A DNA stretch of 64,000 nucleotides, taken from contig NZ_CP012981.1 of NCBI RefSeq assembly GCF_001411495.1, positions 1,550,001 to 1,614,000 of the forward strand, written 5' to 3'. Of this stretch, positions 8,745-20,068 are shown piece by piece (the stretch's first letter is position 1; every line of letters begins with the position of its first letter). The translations under genes were made by a program, and so were the position numbers. This stretch comes from Burkholderia cepacia ATCC 25416 (GTDB taxonomy: Bacteria; Pseudomonadota; Gammaproteobacteria; Burkholderiales; Burkholderiaceae). The notes below the pieces were generated by a model, which saw only the letters and a list, made by a program, of their open reading frames with translations, did not search any database and was not told the origin of the DNA.

Positions 8745-9305
8745 ATGGTATCGAAATCGCCGCCGGCCGTGCCGGCACGTTATGCGCATACCGCGATCGC
8801 GCTGCACTGGCTGATCGCGCTGCTGATCATCTGCGGCTTCGCGCTCGGCTGGGTGATGACCGACATCCCCGGCTTCACGCCGACCAAGCTGAAGTACTTC
8901 TCGTGGCACAAGTGGATCGGCGTGACGGTGTTCGCGCTGGCCGTCATCCGCGTGCTGTGGCGGGCGACCCACGTGCCGCCGCCGCTGCCGGCCGATACGC
9001 CGGCGTGGCAGCGCGTGGTATCGCACGGCGTGCACATGCTGCTGTACGTGCTGATGATCGTGATCCCCGTGACGGGCTACCTGTACAGCTCGGCCTCGAA
9101 CATCCCGGTCGTCTACCTGGGCATCGTGCCGCTGCCGCGCCTGATCGACCCCGATCCGGTGCTGAAGGAAACCTTCAAGACGCTCCACGTGTCCTTGAAT
9201 TACATTCTGCTTGCGCTCGTCGCGATGCACGTGCTCGCGGCGCTCAAGCACCAGTTGTTGGACCGCGACGGCCTGCTGTCGCGGATGCTTCCCTTTGCCA
9301 AATGA
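8745..9305 (+). CDS. Cytochrome b561 family protein
   Basis: A 186-residue four-helix inner-membrane protein of the bacterial cytochrome b561 (CybB-like) family. Helix 1 begins HTAIALHWLIALLIICGFAL, and haem-ligand histidines recur (HW in helix 1, SWHKW, HGVHMLL, LHVSLNY and AMHVLAALKHQ). These proteins bind two b haems and move electrons from quinol to periplasmic acceptors. The next gene begins 8 bp downstream and encodes a periplasmic YceI protein, an association seen in many proteobacteria, where YceI binds isoprenoid lipids. The start has AGGAATCCAGG just upstream. Confidence 0.92.
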   Translation: MVSKSPPAVPARYAHTAIALHWLIALLIICGFALGWVMTDIPGFTPTKLKYFSWHKWIGVTVFALAVIRVLWRATHVPPPLPADTPAWQRVVSHGVHMLLYVLMIVIPVTGYLYSSASNIPVVYLGIVPLPRLIDPDPVLKETFKTLHVSLNYILLALVAMHVLAALKHQLLDRDGLLSRMLPFAK

Positions 9306-9313
9306 AGGATCCC

Positions 9314-9874
9314 ATGAAAGTGTCTTTCTCCCGCTCCATGCTGACCGCGCTCGCCGCGGTGTCACTTGTCGCGTCGGGCGCGGCGCACGCCGATGTCGAT
9401 CTCGCGAAGAGCAAGGTGTCTGCCGTATCGAAGCAGATGAACGTGCCGACCGAAGGCGCGTTCAAGAAGTTTTCCGCGCAGGTGAAGTTCGATCCGGCGA
9501 AGGCCGCGCAGGGCAGCGCCCAGATGACGATCGACGTCGCGAGCTATGACCTCGGCGACAAGATGTACAACGACCAGGTCGCCGGCAAGGACTGGTTCGA
9601 CGCGAAGGCTTTCCCGCAGGCGACGTTCGTGTCGTCGGCGATCGCACCGGCCGGCGGCAACAAGTACAACGTGACCGGCAAGCTGACGATCAAGGGCAAG
9701 GCCGAAACCGTCACGGTGCCCGTCACGGTCACGCAGAACGGCGCGACGCAGACGTTCGACGGCGTGCTGCCGATCAAGCGTTCGGCCTTCAACGTCGGCA
9801 CCGGCGAATGGAAGGACACGTCGGTCGTCGCGGACGAAGTGCAGATCAAGTTCCATCTCGTCGCCACGAAGTAA
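9314..9874 (+). CDS. YceI family periplasmic protein (first copy)
   Basis: A 186-residue secreted lipocalin-like protein with a cleavable signal peptide ending AHA near residue 26. The YceI beta-barrel core follows ([30 protein letters not shown]). Family members bind long polyisoprenoid chains such as quinone precursors. Start 9314 has AAGGA at proper spacing; an in-frame ATG at 9302 overlaps the cytochrome b561 stop and would add four residues. It is co-transcribed with the cytochrome gene upstream and a second YceI gene downstream. Confidence 0.92.
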   Translation: MKVSFSRSMLTALAAVSLVASGAAHADVDLAKSKVSAVSKQMNVPTEGAFKKFSAQVKFDPAKAAQGSAQMTIDVASYDLGDKMYNDQVAGKDWFDAKAFPQATFVSSAIAPAGGNKYNVTGKLTIKGKAETVTVPVTVTQNGATQTFDGVLPIKRSAFNVGTGEWKDTSVVADEVQIKFHLVATK

Positions 9875-9938
9875 GCGGCGAACCATCGCATCACCCGAAT
9901 GCCGCGCGAGGGCGCGGCGCCGTTCCAAGGAGAAAGAG

Positions 9939-10520
9939 TTGAAAAAGCATCTGATGATCGCCGCGGGCGCACTGGCTGCCACGCTGTCGTTCTCGGCATT
10001 CGCCGACAGCGCAACCTACCAGTTCGATCCGTCCCACACGTACCCGAGCTTCGAGGCCGACCACTTCGGCGGCCTGTCGGTCTGGCGCGGCAAGTTCGAC
10101 AAGTCGAGCGGCACCGTGACGCTCGATCGCGCGGCGAAGACGGGTACGGTCGACGTGACGACCGACATCGCGTCGATCCACACCGGCAGCGCGAAGCTCG
10201 ACGAGCACCTGCAGACGAACGAATTCTTCGACGTCGCGAAGTTCCCGCAGGCGAACTACAAGGGCACGATCAAGTTCGACGGCGACAAGCCGGTGTCGGT
10301 GGTCGGCAACCTGACGCTGCATGGCGTCACGAAGCCGTTGACGCTGAAGATCGACTCGTTCAAGTGCATGCCGCATCCGATGCTCAAGCGTGAAGTGTGC
10401 GGCGTCGACGCGGTCGGCGAATTCAGCCGCGACGATTTCGGCCTCGACTACGGCAAGCAGTACGGCTTCAAGATGAAGACGAAGCTGCTGATCACGGCCG
10501 AAGCCGTCAAGCAGCAGTAA
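9939..10520 (+). CDS. YceI family periplasmic protein (second copy), TTG start
   Basis: A 193-residue protein with a clear signal peptide ([22 protein letters not shown]) and a YceI domain that opens with [19 protein letters not shown] and contains two cysteines. The start codon is TTG at 9939, chosen because AAGGAG lies 6 nt upstream and because the signal peptide begins there; no ATG gives a sensible N-terminus. It is only distantly similar to the preceding YceI copy, so the pair is probably two subfamilies and not a recent duplication. A strong terminator follows. Confidence 0.92.
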   Translation: MKKHLMIAAGALAATLSFSAFADSATYQFDPSHTYPSFEADHFGGLSVWRGKFDKSSGTVTLDRAAKTGTVDVTTDIASIHTGSAKLDEHLQTNEFFDVAKFPQANYKGTIKFDGDKPVSVVGNLTLHGVTKPLTLKIDSFKCMPHPMLKREVCGVDAVGEFSRDDFGLDYGKQYGFKMKTKLLITAEAVKQQ

Positions 10521-10531
10521 TACTGCCAGCC

Positions 10532-10603
10532 GGGCCGGCCGCCGCGCCGGCCCGTCGCGCGCCAACCGCCGCGTTCCCGTTCCACGGGCGCGGCGGTTTT
10601 TTT
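10532..10603 (+). terminator. Double hairpin terminator after the YceI genes
   Basis: A first GC hairpin (10532-10539 with 10546-10553) is followed by a classic intrinsic terminator: a 10-bp stem 10564-10573 with 10589-10598 and a run of seven T ending at 10603. It closes the cytochrome b561-YceI-YceI operon. Confidence 0.9.
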
Positions 10604-10712
10604 GCGCGCCTATAATCGCCCGAGCGCCGCTCGCGGCGCCCGGGCGGCGCCGACGGCGCACGCGTGGCCGCGGCCGCCTCGAACAGAACGTACAACGACA
10701 AGGAGATCGCCG

Positions 10713-11990
10713 ATGCATGCCGTCACGCAGTCCCGTCCCATTGCCTCGTCGCCGCGCGTGTGGCGCGCGGTGGTCGCCGCGTCGATCGGCAATGCGCTCG
10801 AGTGGTTCGATCTCGTCGTCTACGGTTTTTTCGCGGTGACGATCTCGAAGCTGTTCTTCCCGGCCGGCAACGACACCGTGTCGCTGCTGCTCACGCTCGG
10901 CACGTTCGGCGTGTCGTTCTTCATGCGCCCGCTCGGCGCGATCGTGCTCGGCGCGTACGCCGACCGCGCGGGCCGCAAGGCCGCGCTCACGCTGTCGATC
11001 CTGCTGATGATGGCCGGCACGCTGATCATCGCGGTGCTGCCGACCTACGGGGCGATCGGCGTCGCGGCGCCGGTGATCCTCGTCGCCGCGCGGCTGATGC
11101 AGGGCTTCTCGGCCGGCGGCGAATTCGGCAGCGCGACCGCGTTCCTCGCCGAACACGTGCCGGGCCGGCGCGGCTTCTTCGCGAGCTGGCAGGTCGCGAG
11201 CCAGGGGCTCACGACGCTGCTCGCCGCCGGCTTCGGCACCGTGCTGAACGCGCAGCTCTCGGCCGAGCAGATGGCGTCGTGGGGCTGGCGCGTGCCGTTC
11301 TTCTTCGGCCTGCTGCTCGGGCCGGTCGCGTACTACATCCGCACGAAGGTCGATGAGACGCCCGAATTCCTCGCGGCGGAAGGCACCGCGAACCCGCTGC
11401 GGGACACGTTCGCGTCGCACAAGGCGCGTCTCGTCGCCGCGATGGGTGTGGTCGTGCTCGGCACCGTCGCGACCTATCTCGTGCTGTTCATGCCGACCTA
11501 CGGCGTGAAGCAGCTCGGCCTCGCGCCGTCGGCCGCGTTCGCGGCGATCCTCGTCGTCGGCGTGATCCAGATGGTGTTCGCACCGCTCGTCGGCCACTGG
11601 TCGGATACTTACGGCCGCGTGCGCGTGATGATCGCGCCGGCGATCGGCATCCTCGTGCTGATCTATCCGGCATTCGCGTACCTGGTCGCCCATCCGGGCT
11701 TCGGCACGCTGATCGCCCTGCAGGTGCTGCTCGCATTCCTGATGACGGGTTACTTCGCGGCGCTGCCGGGTTTGTTGTCCGAAGTGTTCCCGGTGCAGAC
11801 GCGCACGACCGGGATGTCGCTCGCCTATAACGTCGCGGTGACGATCTTCGGCGGCTTCGGGCCGTTCATCATCGCGTGGCTGATCAAGGCGACCGGGATG
11901 AAGACGGCGCCGAGCTTCTACCTGATGTTCGCGGCCGTGCTGAGCCTCGCGGCGCTGGTCGTGCTGCGCCGGCGGTTCGGCTTCCGGTAA
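10713..11990 (+). CDS. MFS transporter of the metabolite:H+ symporter (MHS) family
   Basis: A 425-residue, 12-helix inner-membrane carrier. Signature pieces of the MHS subfamily are GNALEWFDLVVYGFFA in helix 1, the loop 2-3 motif GAYADRAGRKAAL, and RLMQGFSAGGEFGSATAFLAEHVPGRRG. MHS members take up organic acids such as citrate, alpha-ketoglutarate or aromatic acids with a proton; the substrate cannot be read from the sequence. Start 10713 has AAGGAG 7 nt upstream. A TATAAT box at 10611-10616 may be its -10 element, just beyond the preceding terminator. Confidence 0.9.
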   Translation: MHAVTQSRPIASSPRVWRAVVAASIGNALEWFDLVVYGFFAVTISKLFFPAGNDTVSLLLTLGTFGVSFFMRPLGAIVLGAYADRAGRKAALTLSILLMMAGTLIIAVLPTYGAIGVAAPVILVAARLMQGFSAGGEFGSATAFLAEHVPGRRGFFASWQVASQGLTTLLAAGFGTVLNAQLSAEQMASWGWRVPFFFGLLLGPVAYYIRTKVDETPEFLAAEGTANPLRDTFASHKARLVAAMGVVVLGTVATYLVLFMPTYGVKQLGLAPSAAFAAILVVGVIQMVFAPLVGHWSDTYGRVRVMIAPAIGILVLIYPAFAYLVAHPGFGTLIALQVLLAFLMTGYFAALPGLLSEVFPVQTRTTGMSLAYNVAVTIFGGFGPFIIAWLIKATGMKTAPSFYLMFAAVLSLAALVVLRRRFGFR

Positions 11991-12008
11991 CGGGGCAGGC
12001 GGCGCGCG

Positions 12009-13571
12009 TCAGTTGCCGGCGCGCTCGCACACGGGCTGCGCGGGCATCAGTTGCGGCTTGGCGTCGACCGTTCGCACGGGGCGCCCCGCGAGCGCGGCAA
12101 GGGCCTGCCCGAGCTGCCAGTCGGAGGCCGTGCCGAACTCGCGCTGCGGCAGCGCCGCGCTCTTCGCCGAGTCGATCTTTGCAAGCGCACGCTGCTCGCG
12201 CAGCTTCTGCCGCTCCTTGCGCACCTTCGCGAACGGGTCGGGCGCCAGCCGGTCCGCATACGGCGCGCGCGGGAGATCGGCTTCGCGGTACCACAGCAGT
12301 ACGCCGTCGACGTCCGAGTCGCGGCGCGGCGGCACGAGCCAGTCGGGCACGACGCCGTAGCCGTCCATCGGGCAGCCGTTCGGCCGCAGGTTGCGCGCGA
12401 ACGTGAAATTCAGGCGCGTACCGTCGATCAGGTCGACGCCCGTCTGCGCGAGCCCCTTTCCGTAGGTCGGCATGCCGAGCAGCTTCGCGCGGCCGAGATC
12501 CTTCAGCGCCGCCGCGGTCGCTTCGGCGGCCGACGCGCTCTGTCCGTCGACGAGCACGACGAGCGGCACGGTGTGCCACCAGTCGTCGGCCTGCAACGGC
12601 GCGAGCGGATCCTGTCCGTGCATGACCGGCAACGCGTAATCGGGCCAGTTGGTCGTGTAGCGGCGACGGTTGGCGTCGCCGCGCTCGACCGTCACCATCG
12701 CGGTGCGATCTCGGCCCGCGTACAGCGCGGTGATGCCGATCGCCGCATTGAGCGCGCCGCCGCCGTTGATGCGCAGGTCCAGGATCACGCCTTGCACGGG
12801 CGGCCCCGCGCGGCGTGCGGCCTGCACCGCGTCGATGTAGGCGCCGACGGCGGGTTCCGGAAAGCTCGACAGCCGCGTGTACAGGATGTCGCCGGCGAGC
12901 CGTTTCGCGGTCGCAGGGTGCGGCTTGAGGATCGTCCGCACGGGCGCGAAGCTCAGCATCGCGTGCGACGGGCCGCGCTGTACCGTGAGCTTCAGCGGCA
13001 CACCCGCGTCGCCTTTGGCGAGCTTGGTCAGGTCGTCGGCATCGATGCCGACGACGCTCGTATCGTTCATCGCGACGACGAGATCGTCGGGGCGCACGCC
13101 GGCCTGTTCCGCGGGCGCGTCGGGAATCACGTCGACGATGTGCAGCCCGTCGGGCCGCGTCTCGAACACGATGCCGATGCCGGGCGTGCCGTCGCGCGCG
13201 CGCCGTTCGTCTTCGCGCCGCTCCTGCTCCTCCTTCGCATCGAAGAAACGCGCGTACGGCAGCGTCTTGATTCCCGCGTGGGTCGTGGCGTCGAGCAGCG
13301 CGCCGATGTCGACGTCGGTCAGGTGCTGCCGCTTCAGCACTTCCACCGCCGCCTTGAGCTCGCAGATCTGCGGCTCCCAGTCGGGCGGGCAGGGCGAAGG
13401 CGGCCGGGCGGTGGCGGGTGAGGCGGATGACGAGGATGAGGCGGCGGGAGCAGAAGCGGGCCGGGCGGGCGCCGGCTGTTGCGCACCGACCGGTGACGCG
13501 CACGGCAGGAACGCGGCCGTGGCGGCTGCGCAAACGGCAAGGCGAAGAACGGCACGCGTAGAAGGCATCAT
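12009..13571 (-). CDS. S41 family (carboxy-terminal processing) serine protease, exported
   Basis: A 520-residue protein with an N-terminal signal peptide ending near SPVGAQQ, a Pro/Ala/Ser linker (residues 33-60), a PDZ-like domain (about 130-210) and an S41 protease domain. The catalytic Ser is in DGQSASAAE (Ser345 by comparison with Tsp) and the general-base Lys in TYGKG (Lys372). Such enzymes cut C-termini or misfolded proteins in the periplasm. An unusual charged run (KEEQERREDERRARDG) interrupts the region before PDZ. Start MMPSTRAVLR gives a proper signal peptide. A TACAAT box on the minus strand at 13641-13646 is a possible -10. Confidence 0.88.
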   Translation of the reverse strand: MMPSTRAVLRLAVCAAATAAFLPCASPVGAQQPAPARPASAPAASSSSSASPATARPPSPCPPDWEPQICELKAAVEVLKRQHLTDVDIGALLDATTHAGIKTLPYARFFDAKEEQERREDERRARDGTPGIGIVFETRPDGLHIVDVIPDAPAEQAGVRPDDLVVAMNDTSVVGIDADDLTKLAKGDAGVPLKLTVQRGPSHAMLSFAPVRTILKPHPATAKRLAGDILYTRLSSFPEPAVGAYIDAVQAARRAGPPVQGVILDLRINGGGALNAAIGITALYAGRDRTAMVTVERGDANRRRYTTNWPDYALPVMHGQDPLAPLQADDWWHTVPLVVLVDGQSASAAEATAAALKDLGRAKLLGMPTYGKGLAQTGVDLIDGTRLNFTFARNLRPNGCPMDGYGVVPDWLVPPRRDSDVDGVLLWYREADLPRAPYADRLAPDPFAKVRKERQKLREQRALAKIDSAKSAALPQREFGTASDWQLGQALAALAGRPVRTVDAKPQLMPAQPVCERAGN

Positions 13572-13719
13572 CGGGACCGCACGTTGGAACGGAGGGCGAA
13601 GGTGCTGTCCCGCCGGCGCACGGCCGGCGGGACGGTCACGATTGTAGCCGACGCGAGTGACCGGGCCGAGCGAGCGGGCTGCGCGTTCCTCGCCGGCGGT
13701 ACGGGCGAACATACGGGCG

Positions 13720-13746
13720 AAAAAAAACCGGCCCAACCGGGCCGGC
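13720..13746 (-). terminator. Terminator of the queA-tgt-yajC-secD-secF direction
   Basis: On the minus strand a 7-bp CCGGCCC/GGGCCGG stem (13728-13734 with 13739-13745, 4-nt loop) is followed by eight T. It lies 30 bp past the secF stop. Confidence 0.9.
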
Positions 13747-13775
13747 TTTTCGTCCGTGCCGAAGCAGCGTGGCGC

Positions 13776-14726
13776 TTAAACCTGCGCGCCTGCGTTGGGA
13801 TCGTCCGGATCGTGCGCGGTCTTCTTTTCCTTGATCAGGTCTTCGCGCTTGATGCCGAGCCACATCGCGAGCGAGCCCGCGACGAACACCGACGAGTAGA
13901 TGCCGAACATGATGCCGACCGTCAGCGCGAGGGCGAAGTAGTGCAGCGTCGGGCCGCCGAAGAAGAACATCGACAGCACCATCATTTCGGTCGACGTGTG
14001 CGTGATGATCGTACGCGACATCGTGGTCGTGATCGCGTGGTTGATCACTTCCTGCACGGTCATCTTGCGTTCGCGGCGGAACGTTTCGCGGATCCGGTCG
14101 AAGATGACGACCGACTCGTTGACCGAGTAGCCGAGCACCGCGAGGATGGCCGCGAGCACCGCCAGCGAGAACTCCCACTGGAAGAATGCGAAGAAGCCGA
14201 GAATGATCACGACGTCGTGCAGGTTGGCGATGATGCCGGCCACCGCGTACTTCCACTCGAAGCGGAACGACAGGTAGATCACGATGCCGATCACGACGCA
14301 CGCGAGCGCGAGCAGGCCGTCGGTCGCGAGTTCGCGGCCGACCTGCGGGCCGACGAATTCGACGCGTTGCAGCGTGACGTCCGGGCTCTGTGCCTTCAGC
14401 GCGCTCATCACCTGGTCGCTCTGCTGAGCGGACGTGAGGCCTTCCTTCAGCTGCAGCCGGATCAGCACGTTGCGCGACGTGCCGAAGTTCTGCACCTGCG
14501 CGTCGACGTAGCCGAGCTTGCCGAGCGTCGCGCGCACGGGTTCGAGTTCGGCGGCCTGCTGGTACTGCACCTCGATCACCGTCCCGCCGGTGAATTCGAC
14601 GGACAGATGCAGCCCGCGGTGGAACAGGAAGAACACGGCGGCGAGGAACGTGACCAGCGAGATCACGTTGAACACCAGCGCGTGCCGCATGAACGGAATG
14701 TCTTTACGGATGCGGAAAAATTCCAT
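13776..14726 (-). CDS. secF: Protein translocase subunit SecF
   Basis: A 316-residue inner-membrane protein with six transmembrane helices and a periplasmic loop after helix 1. It contains the SecF signatures SVEFTGGTVIEV, YVDAQVQNFG, and GYSVNESVVIFDRIRE in helices 4-5. SecF and SecD form an RND-like motor that uses the proton gradient to pull secreted proteins across the membrane. It follows secD by 16 bp in the same operon. The start at 14726 gives the usual N-terminus MEFFRIRKDIPFM. Confidence 0.97.
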   Translation of the reverse strand: MEFFRIRKDIPFMRHALVFNVISLVTFLAAVFFLFHRGLHLSVEFTGGTVIEVQYQQAAELEPVRATLGKLGYVDAQVQNFGTSRNVLIRLQLKEGLTSAQQSDQVMSALKAQSPDVTLQRVEFVGPQVGRELATDGLLALACVVIGIVIYLSFRFEWKYAVAGIIANLHDVVIILGFFAFFQWEFSLAVLAAILAVLGYSVNESVVIFDRIRETFRRERKMTVQEVINHAITTTMSRTIITHTSTEMMVLSMFFFGGPTLHYFALALTVGIMFGIYSSVFVAGSLAMWLGIKREDLIKEKKTAHDPDDPNAGAQV

Positions 14727-14742
14727 GGTCTTCTCCGGGGCC

Positions 14743-16764
14743 TTATTGGGTCGAGCCCGGTTTCTTCGGCGACACGCTTTGCTGCGCGCGGTTGCGCAGC
14801 TGCGGCTTGCCGGTGCGCGGCGCGTTGCCCTTCGCGGGCGCGGCGAGCTTCGCGGCACGCGCGGTGTCGGTCGCATCGTCCGCCTCGGCGAACGGTGCGG
14901 CGGCAGCGGCGCCTTCCGGCTTCCACACCTGGCCGATCGCGAGCGACTTCAGCTTCTTGCGGCCGCCGTACCAGAGGTTGACGATCCCGCGCGAGAAGAA
15001 CACCGCGGAGAACATCGACGTCAGGATACCGAGGCAGTGCACGATCGCGAACGCGCGAACCGGGCCCGAGCCGAACGCGAGCAGCGCGAGGCCGGCGATC
15101 AGCGTCGTGACGTTCGAGTCGAGAATCGTCGCCCATGCGTGCGCGTAGCCCGACTGGATCGCGAGCTGCGGCGGCTGGCCGGCGCGCAGTTCTTCACGCA
15201 CGCGCTCGTTGATCAGCACGTTCGAGTCGATCGCCATACCGAGGGCGAGCGCGATAGCGGCGATACCGGGCAGCGTCAGCGTGGCCTGCATCAGCGACAG
15301 CACGGCGACGAGCAGCAGCAGGTTCACCGACAGGCCGATCACCGAGATCACGCCGAACAGCATGTAGTACGCGATCATGAACACGGCGATCGCGCAGAAG
15401 CCCCAGATCACCGAGTGGACGCCCATCTTGATGTTGTCGGCGCCGAGGCTCGGGCCGATCGTGCGCTCCTCGATGATGTCCATCGGCGCGGCGAGCGAAC
15501 CGGCGCGCAGCAGCAGCGCGAGGTCGGCCGCGGCCTGCGGCGTCGGCTGGCCCGTGATCTGGAAGCGGTCGCCGAGCTCCGACTGGATCGTCGCGACCGT
15601 CAGCACCTCGCCCTTGCCCTTCTCGAACAGCACCATCGCCATCGGCTTGCCGATGTTCTCGCGCGACACCGCGCGCACCGAGCGGCCGCCCGCCGAATCG
15701 AGGCGGATGTTGACCGACGGACGCTGGTGATCGTCGAAACCGGCCGATGCATCGATGATGCGGTCGCCCGTGAAGATCACTTCCTTCTTCAGCAGCACGG
15801 GCGCCTGGTTGCCCTGCGTGAACAGTTCTTCGCCCGGCGGCACCGGGTCGTTCGGGTTCGGGTGCGTGTTGATCGGGTCGGCGAGGCGTGCCTCGAGCGT
15901 CGCGGTGCGGCCGATGATGTCCTTCGCCTTCGCGGTGTCCTGCACGCCCGGCAGCTCGACGACGATACGGTCGCTGCCCTGCTGCTGCAGGATCGGCTCC
16001 GACACGCCGAGTTCGTTCACGCGGTTGTGGAGCGTCGTCAGGTTCTGCTTGAGCGCGGCGTCCTCGACGGACTTCTGCACGGCCGGCGTAAACGTGCCGA
16101 CGACCTGCGTGCCGCCGCCGCCAGGCTGGGTCGCCCATTGCAGTTCGGTGATCGACAGCGCGAGCACCTTGCGGGCGTCTTCCGCCGTCTGCGCATCGCT
16201 GAAATTGACGACCACGGACTGGTCGACGCGGCTCACGCCGCCGTCGCGGATGTTCTTGTCGCGCAGCAGCGTGCGCGCGTCGGACGCGTCGGAATCGAGC
16301 TTCTTCGTGAGCGCGCCCGTCATGTCGACCTGGAGCAGGAAGTGGACGCCGCCACGCAGGTCGAGGCCGAGATACATCGGCAGCGCGTGCAGCGCGGTCA
16401 GCCAGCGCGGCGACGCGCTCTGCAGGTTCAGCGCGACGACGTACTGGGGATCGTTCGGGTCGGCGTTCAGCGACTTCTGCAGCAGGTCCTTGACGCGCAG
16501 CTGCGTATCGGTGTCCTTCAGGCGCACGCGGATGTTCGCGTTGGTCGCCGTGTTCTCGAAGGTGACGTCGTCCGGCGTGATCTGCGCGGCGGCGAGCGCC
16601 GATTCGACCTGGGTCAGCGTGGTCGAGTCGAGCTTGACCGTGGCCTTGCCGCTCGACACCTGCACCGCCGGCGCTTCGCCGAAGAAGTTGGGCAATGTGT
16701 ACAGAAGGCCGATGGCGAGCGCCACGACCATCACGACATATTTCCAGAGTGGATAACGATTCAT
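14743..16764 (-). CDS. secD: Protein translocase subunit SecD
   Basis: A 673-residue subunit of the SecDF translocation motor. Helix 1 is WKYVVMVVALAIGLLYTLPNFF, followed by a large periplasmic P1 domain. GLDLRGGVHFLLQVD is the highly conserved D1 motif. Helices 2-6 carry ALGMAIDSNVLINERVREEL, with the Asp that contributes to proton flow. The C-terminus has a lineage-specific Ala/Lys-rich cytoplasmic tail (about 50 residues). yajC lies upstream and secF downstream. Confidence 0.97.
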   Translation of the reverse strand: MNRYPLWKYVVMVVALAIGLLYTLPNFFGEAPAVQVSSGKATVKLDSTTLTQVESALAAAQITPDDVTFENTATNANIRVRLKDTDTQLRVKDLLQKSLNADPNDPQYVVALNLQSASPRWLTALHALPMYLGLDLRGGVHFLLQVDMTGALTKKLDSDASDARTLLRDKNIRDGGVSRVDQSVVVNFSDAQTAEDARKVLALSITELQWATQPGGGGTQVVGTFTPAVQKSVEDAALKQNLTTLHNRVNELGVSEPILQQQGSDRIVVELPGVQDTAKAKDIIGRTATLEARLADPINTHPNPNDPVPPGEELFTQGNQAPVLLKKEVIFTGDRIIDASAGFDDHQRPSVNIRLDSAGGRSVRAVSRENIGKPMAMVLFEKGKGEVLTVATIQSELGDRFQITGQPTPQAAADLALLLRAGSLAAPMDIIEERTIGPSLGADNIKMGVHSVIWGFCAIAVFMIAYYMLFGVISVIGLSVNLLLLVAVLSLMQATLTLPGIAAIALALGMAIDSNVLINERVREELRAGQPPQLAIQSGYAHAWATILDSNVTTLIAGLALLAFGSGPVRAFAIVHCLGILTSMFSAVFFSRGIVNLWYGGRKKLKSLAIGQVWKPEGAAAAAPFAEADDATDTARAAKLAAPAKGNAPRTGKPQLRNRAQQSVSPKKPGSTQ

Positions 16765-16799
16765 GAGGGAGCCGAACGGGTGGTTGGCGTGAAAGCGTC

Positions 16800-16858
16800 G
16801 CGTCCGGCGCCGCGGCGGCCCGCTCTCTCAGGCGGGCACGGCGCGGGATGCCGGACGC
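16800..16858. other. Nested inverted repeat between yajC and secD
   Basis: An outer 9-bp stem (16800-16808 with 16850-16858) encloses an inner 6-bp stem (16818-16823 with 16832-16837). There is no T tract. It lies in the 106-bp yajC-secD gap, so it could tune relative expression or mRNA stability within the operon; this is inference. Confidence 0.5.
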
Positions 16859-16870
16859 TCGGTGAAGGGC

Positions 16871-17194
16871 TTACAGCGACTTGATCGTGCCCTTCGGCAG
16901 AATGGTCGTGACCGCGGCCTTCTGCACGGTGATTTCGGTGCCTTCGGCGATCTCGACGCCGATGTAGCCTTCGGTGACCTTCGTCACCTTGCCCACGAGG
17001 CCGCCGCTCGTGACGACTTCGTCGCCCTTGGCCATGGCCGCGAGCATGTTGCGGTGCTCCTTCTGACGCTTCATCTGCGGACGGATCATGATGAAGTAGA
17101 GCACGGCAAACATCAGGATGAGCGGCAGGAAGCTCATCAGGCTCGATTCGGCGCCACCGGCACCTTGCGCGAACGCGTTGGAAATGAACGGCAC
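16871..17194 (-). CDS. yajC: Preprotein translocase subunit YajC
   Basis: A 107-residue single-pass membrane protein. The hydrophobic segment around residues 19-39 (LMSFLPLILMFAVLYFIMIRPQ) is followed by the conserved cytoplasmic part RPQMKRQKEHRNMLAAMAKGDEVVTSGGLVGKV. YajC associates with SecDF and SecYEG. It lies directly upstream of secD, as in most proteobacteria. A TGGTAGAAT extended -10 on the minus strand (hexamer 17236-17241) is about 40 bp upstream, suggesting the sec genes can also be transcribed independently of tgt. Confidence 0.96.
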   Translation of the reverse strand: MPFISNAFAQGAGGAESSLMSFLPLILMFAVLYFIMIRPQMKRQKEHRNMLAAMAKGDEVVTSGGLVGKVTKVTEGYIGVEIAEGTEITVQKAAVTTILPKGTIKSL

Positions 17195-17235
17195 GTTGGT
17201 CTCTCCGTAGGGGAAGATCGAAAAATAAGCCGGTT

Positions 17236-17244
17236 ATTCTACCA
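17236..17244 (-). promoter_or_regulatory. Putative extended -10 of a yajC-secD-secF promoter
   Basis: On the minus strand TGGTAGAAT (hexamer at 17236-17241) sits about 42 bp upstream of yajC. No good -35 is visible at 17 bp, as is acceptable for an extended -10. The flanking 233-bp tgt-yajC gap is AT-richer than the genes, which supports a promoter here. Confidence 0.35.
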
Positions 17245-17427
17245 CCGGCCCCATGCGCAAACGGCTCGGCAAATGCGCTTTCGGATCAAGCTGTTAAAGC
17301 GCGAACCGGTACCGTTGCGACTCGTTTGGAAAGGCAATTGTAATGTTTGGCGGCCGGATTCGACAGTTGGGACGCGTTATTTAGTACTCGTCCTATGTGA
17401 CGGGCCGCGGCGCGGGCAGCCGGCCCG

Positions 17428-20031
<2,604 letters not shown>

Positions 20032-20068
20032 CTATTGTACTTGCCTTGCGAAGCACCCAGACGATCCG

